Shown piece by piece: positions 10,374 to 19,742 of a DNA stretch of 22,628 bases (its first letter is position 1; each line of letters begins with the position of its first letter). The translations under genes were made by a program, and so were the position numbers. Origin of the DNA: Vitrella brassicaformis (taxonomy: Eukaryota; Sar; Vitrellaceae); the NCBI GenBank assembly GCA_001179505.1, contig CDMY01000768.1:1-22628 (forward strand). Reading direction: 5' to 3'. Below the pieces are notes generated by a model that saw only the letters and a list, made by a program, of their open reading frames with translations, had not been told where the DNA came from and ran no database searches.

Positions 10374-10725
10374 CGTCATGGAACAGTGGGACACCATCGT
10401 TGTACGTGGGACAGACGCGAGCACAATTCTTCTATCCACGAAGCAACACAACGTCTTTTCCTCTGCAGTATACACACATCCACAGGCAGGTCTTCACGCT
10501 CAATGTGACAACCCCCACACCTGCATCAAACACACACAGATGCACACAAGCATGGACGAGGCAAAGTGTGAATTGAATCATAGATCGTCGAACATCTCTG
10601 TGTTTCTCAACTGTCTGTGTGTGTTGGCATCCAACGCGACGCACTGCGACGATGATTACGGCCGTTTCACCTCTCTGCGAATGATCGGCGAAGCTCGCAA
10701 CATGTGAAGGCCGCGAGCGGGCAAG

Positions 10726-12323
10726 ATGGCTCTGCGTGAGCACATGCTGTTTCTCATTGGCATCATGATTGATGCGTTGAAGGTGATCATGACAAACAAG
10801 GCTGCACCCACCTCCCCACGTCCCATGCAGCACCTTGCGTGCTCTCATCCTTTCTTCTCCTGCAGATCGTGCCCATCATGGTTGTGTCCTTCATCTACAA
10901 CTACATGCTCTTCCTGCGTGCTCCCCTAATGAAGTTCGCGCCCAGGACAGGTGGCAGCACCTACGATGAGGAGAGCGTCATCCGCGATGCCCTGTCGTGG
11001 ACGGTGGCCAAGGAGCTGTGGACGGCCGCCCGCATGGCAAGAGGCGCCGAGGTCAAGGAGGGCGAGGTGGCGCCAAACCCGACGGTTTGCACACTGCAAG
11101 GAGAAGCCAGGCCGCTGTTTGACGTGTTGCGGGAGAAGAAAGAGCACGACACGCAGAAGGCCTACGTCCTCAACTTCGGGAGCTGTTCCTGGTTAGTCAC
11201 ACACACCCCAACAGCGCAAGGCGGGACAACGAACCGACCAGCCCCTTGCTCCTGTTAACGCGTGTGTGTGTGTGTGCGTCTGTGCAGAGGTCCGTTCGCG
11301 GGCCACGCCGACCAATACAGGTCGGCCGAGCTCGCGATGGGGAGGGAGGCGGTGTTTCTCACCATTTATGTCAAGGTGGGCGGGTATAACATAACAGAGC
11401 ACGACACCCGCTGTCGATTCATTGTTTCTCTTTGTTGCATCATCAGGAGGCCCATCCGACGGATGGCTGGCACGTTGAGGGGAACGTCGAGGTGCGGCAC
11501 CACCAGTCCCTGGAGGAGCGCATCGACGTGGCTTCCCGGTTCAAGGCCACCATGGACCTCGGCCACATGGTCGTCGACGCCATGGACGCTGGAGCGGCCA
11601 TCAAATACGGTCAGTCACCCACAGGCAACCCAACCACCCACCCACCCACCCACCAATGCAAAGGCTCCCCTGTGTGTGTGTTCTTCAAGCCGCTTGGCCC
11701 GATCGGCTGTTCGTGCTGGATGAGCAGATGACGGTAGTCTACGTGGGCGGCCACGGCCCCTTTGGGTACAAGGTGCCCGACGTCGTCAAGTTCCTGTGCC
11801 AGCGGCTCGGGAAGGACCCTGCCACAGTGCTGGGCAAGATATCGCACAGTGACGACATGGGAGGCCTTTCTGCTGAAGTCGACGCACTGCCGATCTACAA
11901 GGCTGACGTGAGTGCTGCCGCCCATGGTATCGCATATGCATATGGTGTTGTCGTGGGCCGGGGCAGGATCTTGCCAATGCTGGGTTTGTGTTGTACCACT
12001 TTCCCGGCTGCAAATTCTGCGAGCGTGTCGAGAAGGTGCTGGCAGAGAAGAAGATGGCGTCGTGCCTGCCCATTCGCGACATCCATGACGCATCCAGCGG
12101 CCAGGACAACAAACAGGAGCTCATCACACGGGGCGGCAAGGGACAGGTGCGAAACCAGCAAGGAGGAACAGGGAGAAGCGGCAACAAGGGACTGATCCGT
12201 CATGGTCGTGTGTGTGTGGTGCTTCTGCAGGTGCCCGCGCTGCTGCTGCCAAGTGGTTCGATTCTGTACGACTCCAACATGATCATCCGCTTCATCAACA
12301 CACACTTTACCACACAGGGGTAG
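10726..12323 (+). CDS. Deiodinase-like selenoprotein fused to a glutaredoxin/GST-N-like domain
   Basis: Seven exons (10726-10782, 10866-11191, 11288-11375, 11447-11609, 11690-11907, 11967-12146, 12231-12323) close in phase to 374 aa, reading one TGA as selenocysteine. Residues 1-39 are a hydrophobic N-terminal anchor, as in deiodinases. The thioredoxin-fold core has NFGSCSUGPF with U128, then EAHPTDGW (158-165), HHQSLEER, and DRLFVLDEQMTVVYVGGHGP, all matching deiodinase landmarks. Residue 285 onward is a second domain: VLYHFPGCKFCERV with C299-x-x-C302, the cis-Pro loop GGKGQVPALL, and LYDSNMIIRFI, typical of glutaredoxin/GST N-terminal folds. Family knowledge: deiodinases use Sec for reductive dehalogenation and need a thiol cofactor; glutaredoxins reduce such intermediates. 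Inference: the fused domain recycles the selenoenzyme. The substrate here is unknown; a general redox role is possible. The glutaredoxin exon has no ATG before its CxxC, and the 59-bp intron keeps phase, so a separate gene is unlikely. Confidence 0.85.
11190..11288 (+). other. Selenocysteine codon TGA split by an intron
   Basis: Exon 2 ends with TCC TG at 11191, before donor GTTAGT. Exon 3 starts with A at 11288, after acceptor TGTGCAG, and continues GGT CCG TTC in the frame needed for the rest of the protein. The spliced codon is TGA. It falls exactly where deiodinases have Sec (C-T-U-P-P-F there, C-S-U-G-P-F here). Unspliced, TGG would be read as Trp before intron sequence. Confidence 0.82.
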
Positions 12324-12732
12324 ACAGACAGACCAGGGCCGGAAGGGGAAGGGCTCTGCCTTTTTTCCGCAGAGAGAGAGGGGGGGCCGAGCTGCTGCAT
12401 GGATGCCTAAGTGGCTGTAGGATGCTGCTGCGTGCGAAGTGGACGAGTCCCTCACCGTTGACCGATCGAGGAGCCCCGCATTCACCGACAGCTGCGTGTA
12501 TCCGTCTCTTGCCTGCGTCAGCCAGCCCCGCCCGAAAGGGGCGCTGCTGCATCTTGTGCTGTACACTAGCGTTGTGTTTCGTGCCCTGTGTGTTTGGGGC
12601 ACCAAATGTTCTGTCATGGACAAGAGCTGTCAAGAGCTCTCTGTGTCGGCTGTTTGTGTGTGCCATGAGCAAGAATACCTGCCTGCGGCTGCGATGGATG
12701 GATGGATGTGTGTGTCGTGTGGTGCTGGCGTA

Positions 12733-12812
12733 GCTGTTGCGCACGAGTGACGCGGACGGGTCAAACTCTGCAGAGAGACACACGTCTGCTGATATATGGA
12801 TGCAGCGACAGC
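12733..12812 (+). promoter_or_regulatory. Candidate SECIS element (form 2) in the 3' UTR
   Basis: SECIS elements recruit the Sec-insertion machinery in eukaryotic 3' UTRs. Visible parts: lower helix GCTGTTGC (12733-12740) with GCGACAGC (12805-12812), one G-U pair, continued by GCA (12741-12743) with TGC (12801-12803). Core: GTGA (12747-12750) opposite TGAT (12790-12793). Upper helix: GCGGACG (12752-12758) with CGTCTGC (12783-12789) and GTC (12760-12762) with GAC (12777-12779). The unpaired AAA (12763-12765) starts 12 nt after GTGA, the expected distance. An apical mini-stem CTC/GAG encloses TGCA, as in form 2 SECIS. The core is GTGA rather than the common ATGA. It begins about 410 nt after the stop codon. 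Confidence 0.65.
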
Positions 12813-13075
12813 TGATGGACACACTGCCGTCATGTATGCGTCACATGCGTGGCGTGAGTGTGTGTGCGGCTCTCGGGCGGCTTTGTGTACGTTGATGGAC
12901 GATGCCTTGATAGCGAAGAGACAAACGGATTGCGCTCCCTGATTTCATTTCAAACAGCGCTGCACACATCGTTGTCTCTACAATGAATGCACCTGACTTC
13001 GTTATCCCTCTGTCCTCTCATCCACCCACTTGCCAAGCCATCGCATCCCTCCCTCCCTCTCCCATCACACTTCAT

Positions 13076-13100
13076 CGCCATCCATCCATCCATCCATCCA
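13076..13100. repeat. (CATC)n microsatellite
   Basis: A perfect CATC tetranucleotide run in the spacer downstream of the selenoprotein gene. Confidence 0.9.
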
Positions 13101-13266
13101 CCCCACATCAGCACTCCCCCACCCACAGGCACATGCACCCCCCCATGTGTGTCAATCGGAAAAAACCAGCGCTTGCATCTCTTCTCGCTCGAAAAAGTGA
13201 CTGCCTCTCTCTTTGTGCTGTGTCACTCGTAGTGTGCGATGGGGTGGTGGACATCCCACTATATGC

Positions 13267-13288
13267 AGACAGACAGACAGACAGACAC
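13267..13288. repeat. (AGAC)n microsatellite
   Basis: An AGAC tetranucleotide run, that is TGTC on the minus strand. Confidence 0.9.
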
Positions 13289-14204
13289 ACTGGATCGAAG
13301 CACACACCCACACGCGCATCTCCGGCGCACGGTCGAAAACTCTCTCGCACAAGGCATTCAGCAACAAACCTGTACGTAGCGGCAGACAGCTGTGGATCCC
13401 CTTTGCCTCACGGACTCGATCAGTCACGCTCGACGTCATATACAGTGCTGCTGACTGCCACATCAGCAGCACCGCGTTCGACGCCCGGTGCAATCGGGTC
13501 GGATCCCGTGAGTGAGGCAGAAGAGAGAGACGGACAGCGCAGCCACTCAGTCAGACAGTGCGGCACGGCGGACGTGGCAGGCACAGCATACAGACAGACA
13601 GACAAATCGACTCACTCAGTCATACAGACGTACAGGGAAAAATCACAGGTGGCGACGGACACGGGACGCAGATCATCGACCCGCGTGAGCAGTCGTGGGG
13701 AGCAGGAAGTGTATTCAGCCCGCTGGTGCTTTGGTCAGCCAGCGGGACCGAACTGCACCACCCACACCAACACGACAGCCACACGGGACCGGTTCGCATC
13801 GCACCGTCATCCGATTCTCGCTACATGTGTCGGTCCAGCCAGACCAGGCCAGGCGACGAAATATGCACTCACGCATGCATGAGGTGTATGTGCGTGTGTG
13901 TGTGTGGACTCACTCACGAAAAAGCAGCAAGGAACAAGACGGACAAACCACAGCACACACGTGCGTGCGCATCCACACAGACAGACAAACACTCACCCAA
14001 TCACTGACTCATCATGCTTGGTGGGAAGAATCGCCCACACAAGCGCAGTGGCCTCCGCCGCTCCACTCACTCATCTCCCAGTGTCGCAAGCACCACCGCT
14101 CCCACGTATATACTCAACACCACACAAACAAACTCACGGCATCCAGCGGGCCAGTCTCTCAGATATTCAGTGTGTGTCTGTGTCTGTCAGTCAGCCGTCT
14201 GTCA

Positions 14205-14684
14205 TCATTTCTCGGAGGTGTGTTTGTAGCCTTTGTTGAAGATGGGTTGGTAGTGCTTGGACTTGCGGCGCAGGGACCTTAGCAGGTAGGTGTTGTCGCC
14301 GTGGTCCTTCTTCTCAGTCGTTGACGGCGTGTATGTGCCGCCCTGCACCACGCACACAAACAGAGAGCCCAGATGCACTCAGCGTGTTGTGCATGTCTCT
14401 CTCTGCAGTGTGCTTGCTGTGTGTACCGGGCTGCCGTAAGGCGACTGGGCCATCATGCGTGTGTTCCAGGAGCCCCTGAAGCAGTAAGTGGCGGGCACCG
14501 ACACGAACCCCTCAGTCGCCTCCAGAATGGTAGTCGCATCCACGTCCTGCAGAGAGGACAGGCAACCAGGACAGAGTGGATGCATCCCTTGCCTCAAGCA
14601 TGCCCCATTGCTCACGTTGGATGCAGCGGTGGCCATGCTCAGCACAGCAAGGAGGGCCAAAGCAGCAGCAAGAAAACGCATCAT
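14205..14684 (-). CDS. Small secreted protein, 108 aa, unknown function
   Basis: Three minus-strand exons: 14684-14616 (23 aa, a signal peptide MMRFLAAALALLAVLSMATA), 14546-14427 (40 aa) and 14342-14205 (45 aa plus TGA). Introns are 69 and 84 bp with GT-AG borders, all phase 0. The 69-bp first intron is a multiple of three without a stop, so retaining it would insert 23 residues containing three Cys. I treat it as an intron because of GTGAGC and CTCTGCAG borders. The mature protein is about 88 aa, basic and Tyr-rich near the C-terminus (SLRRKSKHYQPIFNKGYKH), with a single Cys. No known domain recognised. It is transcribed divergently from the patatin-like gene 130 bp away, so the two may share regulation. 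Confidence 0.72.
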
Positions 14685-14814
14685 CGTCGTAACAGACAGA
14701 TGGATGGAAAGATGCACTAAGACAGCGTGTTGATGGCACAGGGCACCAGCGGCGTGATGGCTGCACAGAAAAACGCGAGCTTGTGCAGACCTCTCCGCAG
14801 AAACTTCTCGAAGC
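14685..14814. promoter_or_regulatory. Probable bidirectional promoter, 130 bp
   Basis: Only 130 bp separate the start codons of the divergent secreted-protein gene and patatin-like gene. Both 5' UTRs and core promoters must fit or overlap here. No TATA box or defined motif is identified. Confidence 0.5.
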
Positions 14815-16142
14815 ATGGAGGCTGCAGTGCGGATCAGCCTGCCTGGAGGCGGTCTCTACTGGTACTGGCAAGCTGGCGTCCTCTCCTATATCGTGGAGCA
14901 CTATGACCTCGGCTCCTCGGGCTGCCACATCGAGGGGGCGAGCGCAGGCGCCCTGTCAGCTGTCCTCACGGCATGCGCCACCGAGGCATCCCCACAGAGG
15001 GAGAGCCGACGGCGAGATGATGAGTCGATGTCCGGCTATCAGGGTGCTGCTCCTCGAGATGGCTGCCCATTGCTGAGTGCCGTTGGTCGTGCGCTGGACA
15101 TTGCCGAGGAGAATGCGCTGTTCGACAAACCTTTCAGCCTGGCAGGTGGGGGACGGGCTGGGTTGCTCGCGCGCAGGGAGAGTGCATGGTGTGTGTGTCA
15201 CGCTGCCTTCTCGTGGTTCGTGTGTGTCTGGGCAATCAGGTGTGTGGGGCCCTTTGGTCCGGCAGTGGCTGGAGCAGATGCTGCCCTACGACGCCTTCCA
15301 CAGATGCGCGTACGGACGCAACGAACGGCACACATAATCCCTCCGCAGTCAGTGTGGCCGTCCGTCTATCATTTTCTCCCATGCATCCATCAGTGGCCGC
15401 GTGTCCATCCAAGTGGTGAGGCTTCCCTGGCTGCAGCCCACACGCATACCAGTGGGTGGAAGGAAACACGAAGATGCGCACGAGGCGGCGCTGAGTGTGG
15501 GCAGCCGTGGGGACTTGGTGGATGCCCTTATGGCGTCTGTGCATATCCCATTCTTCCTTGACGGTGGGTGAGGGGGGCACCGCAGCGAAAGAAGCGAGTG
15601 CAGCTCAGACAGTGGTGGTCTGCCTGTCTGCCTGCCTGTCTGCCTGTGGGGTGGATTCAGGTCGTTTGTGGTGCCGTTATGGGAAGCTGCGATGCATCGA
15701 CGGGACATTTACATTCAGGTGGGCACGGCCGTCAGGAAGGGTCAGATGGAGTGCATGTATTGTGTGTGCACTGTGTGTGACGCAGGCGATGTCCTGAAAG
15801 CCAGAGTGACCCCTCCTCCTCCCCCGCTCACAAGATCGAGATCGACCGCCCACCAGAACAGGTAATAACACACGGCTACACTCTGTATACATGAGTGTGT
15901 GTCGACACGTTGATTGTTCGATCAGGCCATGTGGCAGACGCTTCGGGCGGGCGTCACACGGGGCCAGCTGATGCAGCTCTTCCACAAAGGGTCGGTGGGC
16001 GGGACATGCTCTCACCCTTGTGTCGCCCGATTGAACACTCCTTTGTCTGTCTGTCTGTGGTGTGTGCGTTGTGTTCAGTTACGGTGATGCGTCGAGGATG
16101 CGATCTGAGGGCCGATTCGACGCGCTGGCACTCAAGTCATGA
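14815..16142 (+). CDS. Patatin-like phospholipase / acyl hydrolase
   Basis: Seven exons (14815-15145, 15240-15309, 15394-15563, 15661-15718, 15786-15861, 15926-15990, 16079-16142), phase-matched, give 277 aa. The glycine-rich oxyanion segment is PGGGLYWYWQAGVL (10-23), and the nucleophile elbow GASAG has Ser43. Later conserved blocks are GVWGPLVRQWLE, CAGRVSIQVVRLP, DLVDALMASVHIPFFLDG and RLWCRYGKLRCIDGTF. The catalytic Asp of the Ser-Asp dyad is probably D204 in CIDGT (the family's DG motif); D190 in FLDG is the alternative. Patatin-like (PNPLA) enzymes hydrolyse acyl esters of glycero- or galactolipids. No signal peptide or membrane segment is evident, so it is probably soluble or peripherally membrane-bound. 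The protein ends soon after the dyad, a compact version of the family. Confidence 0.88.
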
Positions 16143-16580
16143 GACCGCTTTAGGCAGGTGTTGGTAGGTTCGGTTTATGTGGTGTTGTTGTGTCTTCTCT
16201 TGTACCGCTGGCCAGTGTGTCCTAACATTCACGCGGCTTTGAATGTCTGCCATTCGACCAACCGAATAGAGTGGACATTTTGAGTGTGTGAATGATATGG
16301 TACACCGATCGGCTGACTGTACGACTGTGTGTTGAGTCCATCCATCTGCATCAACGCAACAACCGTATCAATTCTCTCCCACCATCCAATCCGATGCATC
16401 CAAATCGTTGTTTGTCCACAAAATCATTCACAACGGTGAAAAACGTCCCACCCGCTAGGACAGTACGTACCCACCCCACCACTATCAGCACCGACATCGA
16501 CAGAAAATGAGACACACAGACAGACGCACTCCTCTCCGCCAGCCGTCTGAATTGGGGGCGAGTGAGTGTGCGAGTGGGCG
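16143..16580. other. Convergent 3' spacer
   Basis: About 440 bp between the convergent patatin-like and exchanger genes. It should contain both 3' UTRs. No gene or strong structure recognised. Confidence 0.5.
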
Positions 16581-19500
16581 CTAAATGGCATCATCGGCCC
16601 CCCGTGATGCCTCACATCCCCCCGCCCCCCTTCCCAACCGCCCCAGCCCGTCATCGGGATCCTCACGCGCCGCGCCCCTGGCAGGTGTCTTGGATGGACT
16701 GCGCAGGAAGTCCGACACAAACTCACCCAGGTACCCAGCTGTGTCCTTGACGATGTCCTTCCAGGGCGGCAGCCCCGCTTCACCATCGTCATGCCTTCGC
16801 CGGGTGTCGTTGATATGGTGCTGCAGCCGTCCCCCCGCCCCTCCCCCTCCCGCCCTGCCGGTCCTGTCGCCCCTGCCCTCACTTAGAGGCGAGCTGGGCA
16901 TCCCCCTGTCGCCATCACTCCACCGCCACGCACATCGCCTCCCGTCGGTCGCCTCGTGGTCGACGGGCAGACGCTCGGGGGTGTGGGTGTGGTCGTGCTG
17001 CACGCCGGGCAGCAGGTACGGGGTGGGCAGGTCGTGCCCGTTGCCGAACGGGGAGTGGTTGGGCAGCGGCACAGAGCGCGTAACCGGCACAGCGGCATGT
17101 GCGTGTTCTCCCGAGGCCTCGGTGTCCCTTAGTCGATTGCACTCTGGTCTGGGCACGAAGATGCTCGGGGGCAGGGCGCTCTCAGCAGTGCTGGTGGTGG
17201 TCATGTGGGCCGCCAGAGGGCTGGACGGCGGGCGGTGGATCATCCTGTCGGGTGACGCACCGTGCTGCGAGGAGGATGCCACATACGAGATGACGGGGGA
17301 CGGCAGCAGCTCCAGCGGCACAGTGGGTGGTAGCATCGGATGTACCTCAACATCGTCATCACCATGCTGCTGGCGGGACCCGATCAGCGGCAGCTGTGCG
17401 TCGCTGTCGGCGTGATGCGCTCCCCAGCGGATCTCCTGCAGAGGTAGGTAGGTGTCGGCTTGGCCGCCATTGAGGAGAGGAGGGGGTTGTGGGCCGTCCA
17501 CAGGGACGTCTGGACCGTCATCGGTGCCGTTGCCGTGAGGGGGGAGGGGTAGGGGGCTGTCATGTGGGGAGATGACCTTGAGCGATACGGCGATAGGCTC
17601 GAGGATGGAGCCCAGGCCGATGGTCGTGGCGACGATGAGGACGATCGTTGATGTCACAATGACGTCCTGACAGCCACCCACCAATCGCACCGATTGACGC
17701 TTGCCCTCATTGCGTGGCAGATGTGTCAATTAACGGGTCACCTTGTCGTGTTTGCATGTGGCTTCGATCTCTCCCGTGTTGGCGTTGATGTCGCAGGGCA
17801 CATTTAGTGCCAAGGCGAAGCAGATCGCACCACGCAATCCGCCAACAAACAAGAACACCTGAGCAAGACACACAAGACCGACAAATCATCGAACCATGAC
17901 GTCGTCTTGTCTCCTTCCCGCCACAGCCAGCCCTCACTTGTTTGTTGATCGAGATGCGCTGCTCACGGGGACGGCACCTGGAGAGAAGGAGGAACAGTGT
18001 GAGTGTCACATCGGCCATGACATCGGCCTCTCTATCTATCGTTACGCATTGAGCGCTGCCGATATGGGGAAGACGTGTGCCGCCCGGCCCACCACACACA
18101 GCACTAAACTCACAGCGATGAACGCCGCATTCCAATCATAGAAACCTGACCGACAGACAGACAGAGAGAAGAAGACAGACAGACGCGATTGACTCGGCAC
18201 AGTCCCTGGCTGTGTGCGCAAGTGTTCGTTTTTACCAATTGAGTCAGCGGCAACGAAGCCCAAATAGGCGAATGCGGCCGTCTCTGCCACCACAGCCAGC
18301 GTCTTGAAGGTGACATCCGACGATATCCGCGACCTCTCCGACAGGTTCCGCCTGACCAACTCGACGTTAACAAACACACGGATCAAGACATGCATGTGGC
18401 CTTCCCTTGTGGTGTGCTCGTTCGTGCGTCAGCTACTTGTTGTAGTGTGCCAGCATAACGCCACAGAAGAAGAGGGCCGTGATGCCCGAGAAGTCGTAGA
18501 GCTCCGCAAGCCCATAGGACAGGTAGGCTGAGAAGAATGTCAGGGCCACTTCAAACTCTGGGTGGCTGAACGAACGAATGAACCAACAGACATTTACAAA
18601 CAGACACAGAACAGAGAGTCCGGTCTTGATGCGCACCGACCGTTTCAGTTGCTGGTGGTTCTTGAAGAGGGCTGACACGAGCCCGCCCAGCACCAGACCG
18701 ATCAGAAGTGACCCCCAAGACACCTCCAGGAAACTCAGCACCACCTGTAAACCACCCGACATTCCCACACCACTCATCAAATCGCCCATCTCTTCTGCCA
18801 TGCTGACTGACCCACCCCTCCGAGCGACGTGCCCTTCGTCCCTCCCCGCTGATACATCTTGAGGAAGCCGTGGAACAGCACCAGGCACACGGCGTCGTTA
18901 AGGACACTCTCGCCGAACATCAAGCTGTACAGGTCCGCCGGACAAGATGGGAACTTGTCGAATATCGACAGCGTCGCCACCGGGTCGATGGCGGAGATGA
19001 GTGCGCCGAAGATGAGGCACAGGTAGAGTCTCGAGCTCTCGTCGCCCATGATGCCGACGAGCGGCGAGAGCCAGTAGAGACCGTACCCCACCACCACCGC
19101 CGACACGAAAGTGCCGATTACGCACAGCGCCAGGACCCCATCGATGTGCTGCCAGAACAGGTGGTGCTCGAGCGAGAAGGCCGCCTCAAAGATGATGGGC
19201 GGCAGAAGCACATAGAAGAACACCTCTGGGTCGAACCGCAGCAGAGACTGCAGCTTCGTCAGATGGAGCAGCCGCACCAGAACCCCAGTCGCGAAGCCCA
19301 CAAGAATCGACGCAGCACTCTCAGGCAGGTGTCTGATAGTGCCTCTCCGAATGAGCACCGCCAGATAAATCTGCAGTGGGCAGAGGGGAGAGGAGGGGCG
19401 CACACACAACAGGACAGCGAAGAACCATCATTGCAGAGCATCGCGTTGATTTCGGTTAATAAATTCGGGCCTGCCTTACGCATAAGAAGAGAGCGCCGGT

Positions 19501-19635
19501 GAGGAGCACCGACACGTAGCTGGCGACATCCTCGGCCTCGTTGATTGCCGATGATGTGGCTGGTGCGTCGACTGGAGGCGGCTGCAGGGGATGCTGCGTC
19601 GCAGAGGCTGCACCTGAAAGTGTACCCACCGACAT
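16581..19635 (-). CDS. Na+/H+ exchanger (NHE/CPA1 family) with long Pro-rich tail
   Basis: Nine minus-strand exons: 19635-19480, 19370-18816, 18744-18641, 18565-18437, 18351-18236, 18145-18046, 17977-17938, 17858-17742 and 17666-16581. All phases agree, totalling 800 aa. Residues about 40-470 are the polytopic transport domain. Landmarks are FFYVLLPPIIFEAAF (103-117, the amiloride-associated TM), SAIDPVATLSIF (D181), FGESVLNDA with the N210-D211 ion-binding pair, SYGLAELYDFSGITALFFCG, and VGGLRGAI. Members swap Na+ or K+ for H+ across plasma, endosomal or vacuolar membranes; which one applies here is not evident. The final 1,086-nt exon encodes one last TM followed by a roughly 330-aa cytosolic tail rich in Pro, His and acidic residues. 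That tail ends with an amphipathic-looking KDIVKDTAGYLGEFVSDFL. It is likely regulatory but matches nothing I know. Confidence 0.92.
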
Positions 19636-19742
19636 CTCAGGAAGATCCTACGCATCAAAAACAAAAGGGGAGTAGGGCAAGCCAAAAAACTCAAAGCTAA
19701 GCTCGCACCGCTGAAACCGATTCCCGAGATCGCCGAACGCAG
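19636..19742. promoter_or_regulatory. Probable bidirectional promoter, 107 bp
   Basis: The exchanger (minus) and the mitochondrial-protein gene (plus) start 107 bp apart, head to head. No TATA-like or initiator motif could be assigned. Confidence 0.45.

Larger units (their letters stand above)
9425..10725. other. Spacer rich in simple repeats
   Basis: About 1.3 kb between kinase and selenoprotein genes with no exon I can support. It holds several microsatellites and two GC-rich inverted repeats: 9979-10002 (9-bp arms CGCCGGCCG/CGGCCGGCG, 6-nt loop) and 10086-10106 (arms CCTCCCC/GGGGAGG, 7-nt loop). It should include the kinase 3' UTR and the selenoprotein promoter. Confidence 0.5.
12324..14204. 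other. 3' UTR of the selenoprotein gene and repeat-rich spacer
   Basis: The first 500 bp are presumably the selenoprotein 3' UTR, including the SECIS candidate. Beyond about 12830 I see no recognisable gene. A 299-aa plus-strand ORF at 12983-13882 has repeat-derived His/Pro/Ser and Arg-Gln-Thr-Asp strings and no domain. Arrays include (CATC)n at about 13076-13100 and (AGAC)n at 13267-13288. The 3' UTR of the minus-strand secreted gene must extend into the right end. Confidence 0.5.

Noticed and set aside
11190-11258. Reading Trp (TGG) after NFGSCS and ending in the intron
   Set aside because: This truncates the protein right at the active site and loses the downstream deiodinase motifs. Splicing at GTTAGT restores them in frame.
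11967-12323. Glutaredoxin-like domain as an independent gene
   Set aside because: There is no ATG before the CxxC motif in its frame, only 59 bp of GT-AG intron separates it from the deiodinase exons, and phase is preserved.
12983-13882. 299-aa plus-strand ORF
   Set aside because: Composition is driven by CATC, AGAC and CA microsatellites (His/Pro/Ser and Arg-Gln-Thr-Asp strings), with no domain and no splice context. It is probably a chance open frame in GC-rich spacer.
16585-17415. 276-aa plus-strand ORF
   Set aside because: Antisense shadow of the exchanger tail exon, which is in frame with a recognisable transport domain.
18870-19502. 210-aa plus-strand ORF
   Set aside because: Antisense to exchanger exon 2, which holds the FFYVLLPP and GESVLNDA motifs.
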